DNA of 64,000 bases from Cephalotus follicularis. Lineage: Eukaryota > Streptophyta > Magnoliopsida > Oxalidales > Cephalotaceae. The notes beneath the pieces were generated by a model that was given only the letters and a program-made list of their open reading frames with translations, was not told the origin of the DNA and ran no database searches. The stretch spans positions 1 through 64,000 of the forward strand of contig BDDD01005733.1 of NCBI GenBank assembly GCA_001972305.1, read 5' to 3'. A program made the position numbers and the translations under genes. Of the stretch, positions 11,610-22,669 are shown in pieces. The first letter of the stretch is position 1, and each line of letters starts with the position of its first letter.

Positions 11610-11695
11610 GCCATGGGATTTGGCGGTGATATGATATGATGCCATGTGATTTGGCGGCAGAGCAGATTGTATTGCCATGTGATTTGGCGGCAGGT
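11610..11695. repeat. GATTTGGCGG short repeat, three units
   Basis: GCCATGKGATTTGGCGG occurs three times at about 30-bp spacing. No coding meaning is seen. Confidence 0.6.
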
Positions 11696-12087
11696 ATGAG
11701 ACAGTGCTATGATTGATACTAGCATCCTCTCATATTATTATTACTTCTGGGCACATATTTGATTTTGATGTTTGATATTTGTATTACGATCGTATCTTCG
11801 AGTTTTGATATTCAGATACTTTGATTATTGAGACTCTCATGTATTTGATTTGGTGTATTGAGTATGATATTTGTTCAATAGACTTCCTTGTTGAGCCATT
11901 GGTTATTTCTTGGTGTCAGATTCTCTAGACTTGTATCGTAAATTGTTTTTCAAAAATGGTTTTAAGTTTTTAAACTCATGCATATCATGCATTGCATGTC
12001 ATGTGCTCGGTAGCATGCCCCGTGGTCGGTAAGTTGGGTCCCGCTGTGGACATAAATAGTAAGACCATTTATGGTTGTCAAATAGGG

Positions 12088-12614
12088 AGCGAGTTGGCTA
12101 GACTCAGTCGAATCAACAGTTAAAATCCGGCCGAATTTCGGCCGATTCACACCTCAACCGCCGTCAAAATGGGAAGGGCTGGTCTTCTAGATGATGACCG
12201 GCCCAACCCGCGATGAAAATGGCGGTGAACGGTGGGCGACAGTGACGACAGGGGAAGAAGAAGAAAACGAGGGAGAAGGAGAGGAAGAAGGAAAAGGAGC
12301 TTACCGGTGGTGGAGAAGCCGCAGGGATGCTCGCCGCCTCCTTCCGGTTGCCGGTCCGACGTCTCTCTGGTCGTCTCTCCCCCAATCTCTCTGGCGCCTC
12401 TCTCTGTCTCAACTCTCTCCCTCTCTATTCTCAAACGGGCACTTTGCCCGTTTCTTTAATGGGTCTGGCGCGTCTAGAGCCTTCTAGACGCGCCCGACTC
12501 CTCTTTTTTTTTTTAATAATATTAGTGTTATAATAACAACAATAACAATAAAAAAAATAATACTACGCTTACGTCATGCACATCGACCTCGTAAAAGTGA
12601 CACGGGGTGTTACA
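12088..12614 (-). repeat. Right 527-bp terminal inverted repeat
   Basis: Inverted partner of 9196-9722. Both hairpins are kept: stems at 12467-12494 and around AAACGGGC/GCCCGTTT near 12434-12453. Loop bases differ (AAAGC versus AAAGT on the same strand) while the stems do not. Confidence 0.92.
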
Positions 12615-12619
12615 AACAT

Positions 12620-13061
12620 GACCAAGCCTTCTATGCCACATCCAACTATCTTCATTTAAAGAGACAAGACATTTAACATTTTGGTTTTGAAGATCATTTA
12701 AATTTATAACATACACATTGCCTTCTCTTTGTCCAATAAACTTGGTAGCGTTATTGTTGTTGTTAACGACTCTACATGATGTGTTCTCGAAAATAACTCT
12801 ACAATTCTTGTCACATAATTGACTTATGCTCAAGAGATTGTGTTTGAGTCCTTTAACATGCAGTACATTAGTAATAGTAATGTTTTTATTACCTATGGAA
12901 CCGGTTCCAATGATTTGTCCTTTTGTGTTGTCTCCAAAGGTTACGTTTCCTTCGTCTTTTGGTTCCCAGGTTACAAATAGGCTCTTGTTACCCGTCATGT
13001 GTTTGGAGCATCCACTATCAAGGTACCACCGATTCCTTTTTGATGATGTCTTTAGATACAT
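12620..13061 (-). pseudogene. Sirevirus protease and integrase N-terminal start
   Basis: Aspartic protease with the copia active site in WYLDSGCSKHMTG (about 13010-13030), then FGDNTKGQIIGTGSI and ITNVLHVKGLKHNLLSISQLCD. The GAG-pre-integrase block begins at WMWHRRLGH just before the foldback junction at 12619. The gag to protease transition needs a frame change between about 13040 and 13080. A run of AAC codons (NNNNN) near 12765 is a small local expansion. Confidence 0.9.
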
Positions 13062-13078
13062 CTACAAATCAAGAGAGT

Positions 13079-14707
13079 TTAAGTTGAAGACTTTGGTACC
13101 CAAGTTGCTTTGGGTCCAGGGGGGTTAGTGATAAATGTTCCTTTTGGAACCCATATAGTTCTTAACTTAAACACTTTATTTTTAAATAATATGTTTCTCT
13201 TATGCATATCATTTTTCTTGTGATAACAGTTGTGTGTAGTGTGACCATTTTTATTGCAATAGTTACAAGTTATGCTAGATGAGGTCCTTTTACTATCTTT
13301 CTTTTCAAGATATTTTTGAAAATGTTTAACATTATTCATCTCATCATAACCTAGGCCAGCCTTATTGAAAACACACCTTTGAAGTCCTAAAAGGTTGTCA
13401 AGTTTTTCACTACTGTTTGAAAATTTTGAAAATGTCTTCTTAAGAGCATCAACTTCTAATTTTAGGGTTTCATTTTCTTTTTCAAGAGATATCGTCTTAT
13501 TATCTAAGGATTTATTTGATAGACATTCTATTTCATGTTTTAAATTAACATTCTCTTTATTAAGTGCTTTTATTGTCTTTTTGAGAGATGTATTTTCTTG
13601 ACTAAACTTTTCAAGTAATTCAAGAAGTTCACTTACCTCGTTTTCATCTTCATCTTCATCAAGATCGTCAATTGCCATTAATGCTAATTGTGCTACTTCT
13701 TGGTTCTCCTATTCTTCAGAGCTAGATTCATCATTGTCCGACCATGCAGCTAGCATTGCTTTCTTCTTTTAGATTGTTTCTTTGGCTTTCTTTAACCTTG
13801 GACATTCACTTTTGTAGTGTCCGGGTTTGTTGCATTCGAAGCATATTATTTCTTCCTTTTTCGTTTCAGATTTTGAGGGAATTGACTTCTTAAAGTGTTT
13901 GCTGCCAAACTTCTTCTTTGTTAAGTATTTTTTGAATCTCCTTGTTATTAAGGCCATCTCATCATCACTATCTTCTTCGCTTGAATCCGCTGTAGAAGAT
14001 TTGAATGCTATGACTTTCTTTTTCTTCTTGTCTTGTTCTTCATCATCTTCATGATTTTTTATTGTCATTTCGTGTGTCACGAGTGATCCAAGAAGCTCTT
14101 CAAGTGGCAAAGTGTTGAGGTCTTTTGCTTCTTGTATAGCAGTGACCTTAGGCATCCAACTCTTGGGTAGACACCTGAGTATCTTTCTAACCATCTCGCT
14201 GTTAGTGTAGCACTTATTTAAAGATTGCAGTGAGTTTATAATATTGGTAAATCGAACAAACATACTAGAAATATTTTCATTTTCTTTCATTGAGAACATT
14301 TCATATTCTCTTACTAGCATATTTATTTTTGCGTCTTTTACCTGATTGGTTCCCTCATAGGTAACCTCGAGTCTATCCCATATCTCCTTTGCGGTAGCGC
14401 ATGATGAGACTCTATTGAACTCGTTAGAGTTTAAGGCACATATTATAACATGTTTAGCTTTAGCGTTTAGTTGTACCTGCTTTCTATCATCATCTGAATA
14501 CGAACTTCTCGGTTTGAGGTTTTTGATACCTTCTTATGAAATAAAGTGAGGAAGTTCAGGGCCGTCAATGATGATATCCCATAAGTTGAAGTCGAGAGCT
14601 TGGATGAATATTGTCATCTTGGCTTTCCAGTGACTGTAGTTGTTTCCGTCGAAGAATGGAGGCTTTGAGATGGACATACTCTCTTTGTTTGACATATTCA
14701 ATTCCAT
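13079..14707 (-). pseudogene. Sirevirus gag
   Basis: Start chosen at ATG 14707 (MELNMSNKES; alternative ATG 14695), 45 bp after the PBS. The N-terminal part has the plant copia gag pattern (FDGNNYSHWKAKM, then EMFSMKENE and LPKSWMPKVTAI). The first zinc knuckle is CFECNKPGHYKSEC (about 13800-13840). A coiled coil follows (LEKFSQENTSLKK at about 13610 and onward), then a second CCHC knuckle CNYCNKNGHTTHNC (about 13220-13260) and the GPKATWVPK tail. Stops interrupt the frame near 14537, 13768 and 13711. A long gag with coiled coil fits Sireviruses. Confidence 0.88.
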
Positions 14708-14751
14708 AGAGGATCTTTGTAACCTCAAACAATTAAGAAATAAGGTTAACC

Positions 14752-14763
14752 ACTCTAATACCA
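14752..14763 (-). other. Sirevirus primer-binding site (tRNA-iMet)
   Basis: Minus-strand TGGTATTAGAGT two bases inside the 5' LTR; the usual plant tRNA-iMet PBS is TGGTATCAGAGC, so two changes are present. Confidence 0.85.
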
Positions 14764-15274
14764 ATTGAAAAAGCAACTCTTGCAATATACAAGAGGGGGG
14801 TGAATTGAATATTGACGTAAATAACAGAAAATAAAAATTTTAAAGTAAAGAGTGTAAGGAAAGAAGAATTCTCTGTTTTAGAGTGGTTCGGCTAACTCTT
14901 GCCTACGTCCACTTTTCCCAAGGTAGCTTCTTGAGTTTCCACTATCTCGAATTGATTACGGTAGCAATTCGTTACACCTTACAACTTTGGTGATTGAACT
15001 CAATCACAAGACCTTGACCTCAAGACCTTAGAGGATTCACCTCTTTTTCAAGTGTTTGTAAATGTGTTTACAAAAGGAATAACCTCTCAATAGGTTTTAT
15101 CTAGCTTATAATACAGAACACTATTGGAATCACAAGGAAGAACTCAAAAGATAGAGCTTTTTGAGAACACTTTAGAGCACTTGAGCTTTGTGGAACTAGA
15201 ATGCTTGAATTCTTTGTTTCTTGATTGTTGTCACTCTTCTTGTTGTGTGTTGTATCCTAAAGGTTTTGAATCTT

Positions 15275-15284
15275 CCTTTATATA
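15275..15284 (-). promoter_or_regulatory. TATA-like box in Sirevirus LTR
   Basis: TATATAAAGG on the minus strand, conserved in the other LTR (3481-3490) and about 95 bp downstream of the palindrome array. It is the likely core promoter. Confidence 0.6.
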
Positions 15285-15379
15285 GACAAAAAAGTCTTTG
15301 TAGCCGTTGCATAAATCTTAGGAATTTAAGATATAAAAATGATGTATTAATGCAACTCTGTTTTTGTGTCTGCTGAGAT

Positions 15380-15907
15380 AAAGACGTCGATGTCTTTTGA
15401 AAGGAGTCAATGTCTTTTTCTGTTACTAGCCGTTGCAAGTGGGTTAACTAGCCGTTACCTAATTCTCGGGTCAAACAATTTGAAAAGACGTCGATGTCTT
15501 TTATAGGTGTCGATGTCTTTTCTGGGAATGTATCCAAGCATTTGAGGTTATGAGCATCGCATCGACGTCTTCTTCAAGGGTCGATGTCTTTTCTGGAGTT
15601 TGCAGTTGAGTATTCAAACACATCGATGTCGAAGGAAAGGGGTCGATGTCTTTTGTTGGACGTCGATGTCTTCACATACAAGGATCGATGTCTTTATTCA
15701 AAATCGACCTGTAACTTTTGTGCACTAAAGACGGCGATGTCTTCTTGAAAAGGGATCGATGTCTTTCTTCAAAAATGGCTGTAACTTTGGTGGCACAAAG
15801 ACGTCGATGTCTTTTTCGAAAGGGATCGATGTCTTTCTTCAAAAGTGGCCTGTAACTTTGGTAGCTCAAAGATGTCGATGTCTTCATGAAAGGGATCGAT
15901 GTCTTTT
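15380..15907. repeat. TCGA-palindrome array, 5' LTR copy
   Basis: About 16 copies of AAAGACGTCGATGTCTTT-like units alternating with GGATCGATGTCTTT, upstream of the TATA-like box. The arrangement resembles a clustered enhancer; no binding factor can be named. Confidence 0.85.
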
Positions 15908-16028
15908 CTTTAAAACTTTCTTTTGCCTTTTGTGAATCTTTCTAACATCTTGCACATTAAGTGAACTTTGTTGAATGCAAATATGTTATCATCATAACTA
16001 AGATTGAGACTAAACCGTCAACAACAGG

Positions 16029-17650
16029 GTTAAACGTCGACGCGCACGATATAACTGGCGACGTTTAGACAGTCTGACAGCATAAATGCGCTAAGTGTCC
16101 ATCATTTTCTTCAAAGGAAATGAGTTAGAATGCCACATGTGCATCATGTGACAAAAGGGGAGAAAGAATGGGACACCTGTACACCATTATGGCCGAATGA
16201 AAGTAAGAATTGGACACCTATGCACATGCAGCTGATGGAAAAGAAAAAGGAGGGAACCTGGTGCCATGCAAAATGGGCTTAAGAAATGGAGAGAGAAAGT
16301 AACATGCATAAAATACCTCTCATCTCCCTCAACCTTTAACTGAGAAAAGGAAAAGTGAAGAAAATAAAATAGTAGAGATAAACCAAAAAGGAAAGAGAAT
16401 ACAGGGAAGAAGTGGAAAAGAAAGAGAAAGAAAGAGAGAAACACATCCTCCATTGTTGAACCAATATGAAAGCTTGAAGCTTGGAGCTACTGGACCAAAC
16501 TTGGAGCTACTGGGAAGCTCAGAAACGTCACTGGTCGTGGTGGAACTTAAAGAGGTGGACTTCAATTCCTAACTTGGAATATAAGGTAGGGACTTTATAA
16601 ACATAATTTTGAGTTCAATAATGGTAGATGATCATTTGATGAGAGGCATGAAGGTTGTGATTTTGTGGACTGTACTATGATGATTTATTACCATGTATAA
16701 ATAATCTGCTATGCATGTGATGTTTGAAATTATATTGGATTGGACTGCATGTAATGCATGCTTCAAATCTATTGGTTTTAGGACGCGTTGGAGAAGAAAA
16801 TGTTCTGGTCAGCTCTAACCGTCGACAATCAAAGGATAAGCGTTGACGCTTTTAACTCTAATACGCTACAACGTCGACGCATAGAGAAAATATCGACGTC
16901 TTGGTTTGTTGTGCAAGGAATTGGACGCGTGAAACATTGACGTTTAAGGTTCCTACCTTAAAGCATCGACGCTATCGAGTAAAGCGTTGACGCTCAAGCA
17001 TCCTTGCCTTGAAGCGTCGACGCCAAAAGAAAAATTGTTGACGCTTAAAACTTCTGGTTAAAGCGCTAACACTAAGGATTAAAGCGTCAAAGCTTAAAGG
17101 ACATACGCGTCAATGCCAAGAGTAAAACGGAGACGCTTAAGTGACTGGTTTGAACGTTGACGCTTAGACAGTACACGTTGACACCAAAAGACCTGTTTGC
17201 ATTTTGAGAATATATTTGCTTGCATATTAATATGATTGAATTGTTGATCGGATTGTTAACTGGTTCTAAAATGTTTCACCATTTTTGGAAATGCATACAT
17301 GACTTCAAATAAATCATTATTTTACATGAAATATTGTATTTCAAAGGATTGAATATTGTTTTCAAGGATTGGATTTACATTTTGAACAAATGTAAGCATT
17401 AAAGTATTTTATAACTTATAAACTACTTGGAACGGATTGATTTTTGGATTTATTGCTGGATTGTGATTGGGATTGTTGCAGTATCAGTAATGTGACAGAG
17501 GTTGCCATTGACGACTAATGGCGGCTTTGGGCTCTAGGTGCGAGGAGATGGCTAGGGACGCCCACATTGGTTACTTAGCCGCCGTGCAAGTAACATGTGT
17601 AAGGACCACAATTTCAATTCGATATATATTGTATAATTCATGAAAAAATT
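16029..17650 (+). repeat. Gypsy-type LTR, first of two diverged copies
   Basis: Continues 2617-2888 across the Sirevirus. It has a purine-rich leader (16360-16440), the GAAGCTTGGAGCT block, CCTAACTTGGAA followed by AAGGTAGGG (16583-16590) and CGTCGACGC/CGTTGACGC motifs at 16800-17170. 17480-17600 corresponds to 19260-19400 of the next copy. Its usual 3' end with hairpins is missing. The right boundary is approximate. No gene is seen. Confidence 0.5.
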
Positions 17651-18353
17651 ATACATTGATTTGAGATTTATTTGCTAAATGTCCTTTTTTGTTTGGCTAT
17701 TGTTATTGTTCTTGTGGAAAGATGAGCTAACTGTTGAATGTAAAGGAATCAAGGCACCTACGCGTCAACGCCATGAAATGATGTCGACGCCAAGTAACAC
17801 TGAAACACGCTTAAGGCTTCTTACCTTAAGGCGTTGATGCCATACGAGGACGTTGACGTCCATCGATGGTGAACTAAAGGGGATAGGTGTTAACGCGGTT
17901 CGGGAAGCTTGTTAACATAAAGGCATGAAGTCAACGACCATCGTTGACATTGACGACAAAACTGTCAGCAGGGTAAATTAAAGCAAAGACAGAAGACGCA
18001 TGAAGGAAAGAAAAGTGACACTTCTCACTTCCCCATGCTCTACACTAATGAAAAGTGGGAGAGATGTGATTGATGGAGGTCATGTCGACCTGCCATGCCT
18101 ACCATGCCATGAGGAAGGAGAGAGAGAGGAGAAGACTCCATTAAAAACATCCTTCTCATCTTCTCCAAAACCTGGTCGTAAAAGAAAGTGAGGGAGAGAT
18201 GTTGCAACACCATTGTTGAGCCGGGAGAAGAAGCTTGAGGACCAGAGCTTAGAACCTGGACTTGGGGCAGCAGGACCGGATCTTGAAGCTTGGAGAAGCT
18301 GAGGATCGGATTAAAGCTTAAAGGGGCCTTTGATTCCTAACTTGGAATCAAAA

Positions 18354-19266
18354 GTAGGAACTTTGACATGTTTATGAATATATAACATGCATATTGTGTA
18401 AGATAGTTCAAGTATGCTTGCATTGGATTGTTGGATTCATGCTTTGTGGGTAGAATGCATGATCTGTGTGATTGTTGCTGAGAATAATTATACACGTTAA
18501 CGCCTATATGTTTTACATTAACACCATGTTGAAATGATCGATATTTTGGCCTGTTGGCGTTTGATTCTCGTCGACGCCATGTGTGATAAAGTTGACACCT
18601 AGAGTCACTGTCTGAGTAGATATTGACGCCATACGTACACGTTGATGTGTAAGGTTCCTACCTAACACATCAAAACTAAGGGAAGTGTAAACGCGTAAGG
18701 CTTCCAAGCTACACGTCGACGTCGTTATACACGTTGAGGCCTAAAGGACTGTTGTGAGCGATAAGCATGGTATACGCGTTGATGCTTAAGGATACTGTCA
18801 TGCACGTTGACGCCTAGGTTATGCGTTAACGCCACGAAGACTGTTTTATATGTTAACGCTATTTATAGACGTTGACGAGATGGATGCACGTTGAAGGCAT
18901 AGTTACACGTCGAAGCCTTACTGTACTGTTTATGCGATTATAACTGTTATATGTACTGTTAATCATTGTTGATCCTTGACTGCATACTGTTACGGTACTA
19001 GTTGATAATATCTATCAAGTATTCCTAAATACTACTATTTAAAGTGATTTCAAGGATTTCAACTGAGTGCTATATGCAAAATTGTTCACTGTTTACCCAA
19101 TAGGGCAAACCACTATTTTCCACTGTTACTATTTTCCCTCCCCTCAGAGGTACTGTTTACTGTTTTCTAAAAAGAGATTTTAATGAACTGTTTTACCTTA
19201 TATTACATATCAAAATGTAATTTTGCTATAATGGACTGTACTGTTTGTCTCTCTTATTTCTATTAG
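18354..19266 (+). other. Possible intron inside LTR leader
   Basis: Donor-like GTAGGAAC after the TTGGAATCAAAA block and acceptor-like pyrimidine-rich TTTCTATTAG before TCGAGTGATAG. Equivalent pairs exist in the other gypsy LTRs. This is a hypothesis only. Confidence 0.28.
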
Positions 19267-19677
19267 TCGAGTGATAGGAGCCATCACTGACTACAGAGGT
19301 GAGCCTAGGTGCCAGGAGTTGGCTAGACCTTATTCACCAAACTTGTCTGCAACGCAGACCGTGCACTGTTAACTGCCTGCCAAGTGCCGGAAATATTGTT
19401 TACCTCCTATCATCAACGGAGTTGGGGTCACAGCTAGGTGGCTCGACGTAGGCTAGGGGTTAGCGACGTCTTGATGCCCACTACTGATCTTCGAACAAAT
19501 ACTGGTCTTCGGACACCTACTGGACTGATTGTTTGTACCCTTTTGCGGTATTATTAATGACTGTATTGACTGTAGCCACTTGGCATATTTTCTTATATAT
19601 ATATATTACTATTTTAAATGGTATAAACTATCATGCATGATTGCATACATATGTTCGTTATCATGCGATTTTCCTGC

Positions 19678-19702
19678 TTAGCCAAGTGAGGACAACGGCT
19701 AA
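19678..19702 (+). other. LTR hairpin 1
   Basis: TTAGCC/GGCTAA stem with loop AAGTGAGGACAAC. Confidence 0.6.
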
Positions 19703-19878
19703 TACCTACTATTTCAGATTGACGACGGCGTTGGGACAAGGGGCTGAAGCTACTCTTGGAGGCTTCTTATTTCATGGTTGTTAAGTTGTAATGCTATTGA
19801 ATTTTGTAATAAGTCATACTCTGTTAAGTTATATTTACATTGTTGATATGTATTATATAACTTGTATTGTACTTTGTA

Positions 19879-19902
19879 TGCATGTAGCATGGGCTGCATG
19901 CG
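19879..19902 (+). other. LTR hairpin 2, TGCATG stem
   Basis: TGCATG/CATGCG (outer pair a G-T wobble) around TAGCATGGGCTG. Confidence 0.6.
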
Positions 19903-20026
19903 AACACCTTATTTGATCCAGTATCTTGAATGCTTCCGCTAAGTTTTAAATTTATGACTATTTGGGTTAATACTGGATTAGACCGTTAACCATATGCATT
20001 AATGTGAGAACGGGGTGTGACAAGCA

Positions 20027-20038
20027 TGGTAGTAGAGC
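20027..20038 (+). other. Gypsy-1 primer-binding site (tRNA-iMet)
   Basis: TGGTAGTAGAGC starts 4 bases after the LTR end; two changes from TGGTATCAGAGC. Confidence 0.8.
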
Positions 20039-20129
20039 TTATTATCAAATAAGCTATCTCTAGGATATTATCCTCGACAATAAGTAAATTGTTCCTTGTG
20101 ATTAACATCGTTTTCATTATAGGAACAAA

Positions 20130-22182
20130 ATGGATCGCCGAAGAGGTAGGCGGGGGAGGCAATGAATAGAAGAAGAAGAAGTTAATGCCTCTCAAATGAA
20201 TCAAGAAGTTAATGTCCCACAGATGAATGAAGGAGGCAATATTCCGTAAATGCCTGAAGAAAGAGACGTACCCCCAGTGAACCAAGAAAGGGGTGCCCTA
20301 GACCGCATGGCTGATTTCTTCCAACAACAAATGCTAGCTAATGTGGAGAATATGGCCGAATTGCGACGTATGTATGAAGTTAATCAAGGGTACCAAAATT
20401 CACCAGAAGTTAATCCAGCTGGTGAGTTTGGGAGAGATCTGGAGTGATTCATGAGGTAGAATCCTCCGATATTCAAGGGAGAGCGTGATGCCATTATAGA
20501 AGAACAGTGGATGAGGGACATGGAGAAAATTTTTGCTACCTTATGGTGTACTAATGAATAGAAATTGAACTTCGCAGTGTACCGGTTGTGGGGAGAAGCC
20601 ACCCATTGGTGGTAGATGATGGAAGCAAAGTGGGAATCTCTTGATCTTGGCAAAACTTGGGACGGATTCGAAACAGAGTTTTAAGATGCTTATGTTCCAC
20701 ATATGGAGTATGACAGAAGAGAGACTGAACTTCTAGAGCTACGTCAAGGTGACATGACAGTAGTACAATACCAGACCATATTTATTGAGTTGGCCAAGCA
20801 CACGCCCTATCTCGTGGAGGGAGAGTCAAGGAAGATAAGGAGGTTCTTGAAGGGTTTGAGACCACACATCAGATCCAAGCTAGTGGTGTTGCAGCTGACT
20901 ACTTTTGTTGATGTCATAGTGAAGGCAAGAATTTTGGAGGCGGATGCAAATGAGAGAAGGATGGAGAGATCTTATAATTCTCAATCGAGATCAGCTCATT
21001 CACAGGGGCAGGGAAGTAATAATCCTATTCGATCATTGAGGTCTGGCAATAAGGGGCAAGGAGGCTCTCGGAGGAATACTTCTCGTTCCAAAACTCCAAA
21101 TAGAAGAGGCCAACATAGTACTGAGACTTGATGTTTTTTTAATCTTCAAGGCCACGATGAGAGTGGTTGTTGGAAGAAACTGGGAAGATGTTGGCGATGT
21201 GGCTCGCAGGAACATCAACTGAAGGACTGTCTAATAATGAGAGCTCAGCAAGGTGGTGCTAGAGCAAGTGGTGGTGGCGTGGCTAATCAACCACGCAGAG
21301 ATACTGGGAAGCCAATTATGAATGGTAGAGTCTACACTTTATCTAAGGAAGATGTACCAGACTCTACTTCTGTGGTGGGAGGTACCATCTTCATATCCAG
21401 TTTACCAGCACGTGTTTTGATAGACCCTAGTGCTACGCATTCATTCATTGCATCATATTTTCTCTGTAACTTACATTGTGATACTTCTTGTTTGCCTATG
21501 TGCTGGAGGTGAACACTCATGCTGGAGGTTGCTTGCTAACAGATACTGTACTGAATGACTGTGAGATCACGATAGCTGGGGTTCAGTTATTCGCTGATCT
21601 GATTGTATTGCCGATCCGAGATTTTGATGTTATCTTGGGGATGGACTGGCTTTATACTCACCGAGCTAGTGTTGACTGCTACAACAAGATGGCGACGTTT
21701 ATCTGACTGACGGTACCGAATGTAAGTTTATTAGAGAGAAGAATGTTTCTGCTTCGATTATTTTGTACGCTCGAGCACAGAAGTACCTCGAGAAGGGTTG
21801 TGAAGGCTACTTGGTGTATGTGATCGATCATACTAAAGGTACACCTAGTTTGGAACAGATACCTATTGTCTGTGATTTTCCTGATGTATTTCCAGATGAC
21901 CTTATTTCATTGCCACCGGAGAGAGATATGAAGTTCAGTATTGAGTTGATGCCAGGAACTGCTCCTATATCTAAAGCCCCATACAGAATAGCTCCTGCTA
22001 AATCAAAGGAGTTTAAGGCACAGTTATAGGATTATCTCGACAATGGGTTCATTAGACTGAGTGTATCACCGTGGGGAGCACCGGTGCTGTTTGTGAAAAA
22101 GAAAGGTGAATCGATGAGGCTGTGCATCGATTATAGATTGTTAAATCAGGTAACAGTAAAGAACAAGCATCCTCTACCACAC
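20130..22182 (+). pseudogene. Gypsy-1 gag, protease and RT start
   Basis: Start at ATG 20130 (MDRRRGRRGRQ) ends almost at once at a stop. The gag core shows AEL-type N-terminus, DMEKIFA, WGEATHWW and RRETELLELRQGDMTVVQYQ up to RRFLKGLRPHIRSK (20250-20950). Zinc-knuckle remnants lie at 21130-21230 (CWRCGSQEHQLKDC). The protease at 21330-21700 has DPSATHSF where related copies read DPGATHSF, and DFDVILGMDWL downstream. The RT opens with [18 protein letters not shown] and [13 protein letters not shown], then is cut at HPLPH by a solo LTR. Stops, several of the CAG-to-TAG or CGA-to-TGA kind, show long decay. Pol resumes at 26934. Confidence 0.88.
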
Positions 22183-22324
22183 TGTCACACCCCGTTTTCC
22201 AAAATGACATATGGAGGTAGCAATTAACATAAATAATCCGGCTTAACAAATTTTACGATAAATTTAAACCTTTTTAAACAGATTCATCAGTTGCGGAAGC
22301 CTTTAAAATAAGCCGAACAACAAC

Positions 22325-22352
22325 GTAACACGCATCCCATACTACGTGTTAC
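22325..22352 (-). other. LTR hairpin 2, GTAACACG stem
   Basis: Perfect 8-bp stem GTAACACG/CGTGTTAC; loop on the LTR strand TAGTATGGGATG. Confidence 0.75.
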
Positions 22353-22644
22353 AACAAAACAACATCATTGTTAACTGCTCAAGAAACGGAGCGTGATATA
22401 ACCTTCATTTAAACCATAAATATCTCCCATAGAGAAGTTCACAAATATAAATCAATTACCAAAGCATTGTTCCAAAACCCCAAATACAATATCCAAATTA
22501 AACAAGTACAAAACATCATCCTCTCCAACATGAGTAGGATTATCATAAGACAAAAACAGATTAAACAACCTTCAGATAGCAGCTCCCGAAATAGCTTTAA
22601 CCGCACTTGTCCGATTATCTCTGTCAATCTGAAACAGTAGGGGG

Positions 22645-22669
22645 TTAGCCTTTGTCCTCACTCAGCTAA
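22645..22669 (-). other. LTR hairpin 1
   Basis: LTR-strand TTAGCT/GGCTAA, with one T-G wobble replacing the usual C-G. Confidence 0.55.

Larger units (their letters stand above)
9196..12614. mobile_element. Foldback insertion with LTR-type ends
   Basis: The 3419-bp insert starts TGTAACACCCCG and ends CGGGGTGTTACA. It is flanked by the direct repeat AACAT (9191-9195 and 12615-12619) inside the Sirevirus integrase region. TG...CA ends with a 5-bp duplication are the mark of an LTR-element integrase, yet the outer 527 bp form near-identical inverted repeats. The interior has no recognisable coding domain, only short tandem repeats. It could be a solo LTR whose two ends are copies of one U3 end, a retro-cDNA with inverted LTRs, or an undescribed foldback element. 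Open frames inside are not recognisable proteins. Confidence 0.88.
2894..16023 (-). mobile_element. Sirevirus-like Ty1/copia retrotransposon, complete but decayed
   Basis: LTRs at 2894-4230 and 14766-16023 bound a 13.1-kb unit flanked by the 5-bp duplication ACAGG (2889-2893 and 16024-16028). Without the nested foldback it is about 9.7 kb. Order on the minus strand is 5' LTR, PBS, gag with two zinc knuckles and a coiled coil, protease, integrase, RT, RNase H, an extra ORF and 3' LTR. Integrase before RT makes it copia; the extra ORF after pol, the long 3' non-coding region and several polypurine tracts fit the Sirevirus (SIRE1) group. At least seven in-frame stops make it non-autonomous now. 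The target was the LTR described at 2617 and 16029. Confidence 0.92.
14766..16023 (-). repeat. Sirevirus 5' LTR
   Basis: 1258 bp with the same termini as the 3' LTR and one copy of the 81-bp unit. On the element strand it drives gag. It is identified as 5' because the PBS adjoins its inner edge and gag follows. Confidence 0.92.
17651..20022 (+). repeat. Gypsy-1 5' LTR, second copy
   Basis: Ends CGGGGTGTGACA at 20022 followed by a PBS, so it is the 5' LTR of gypsy-1. It repeats the module order of the previous copy (GAAGCTTGGAGAAGCT near 18278, CCTAACTTGGAATC near 18335, motifs CGTTGACGC at 18480-18900) and has both hairpins. The left boundary is uncertain. Confidence 0.65.

Noticed and set aside
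15672..15887. Short minus-strand frame with repeated LCF/SFKKT-like text
   Set aside because: Produced by the palindrome array of the LTR.
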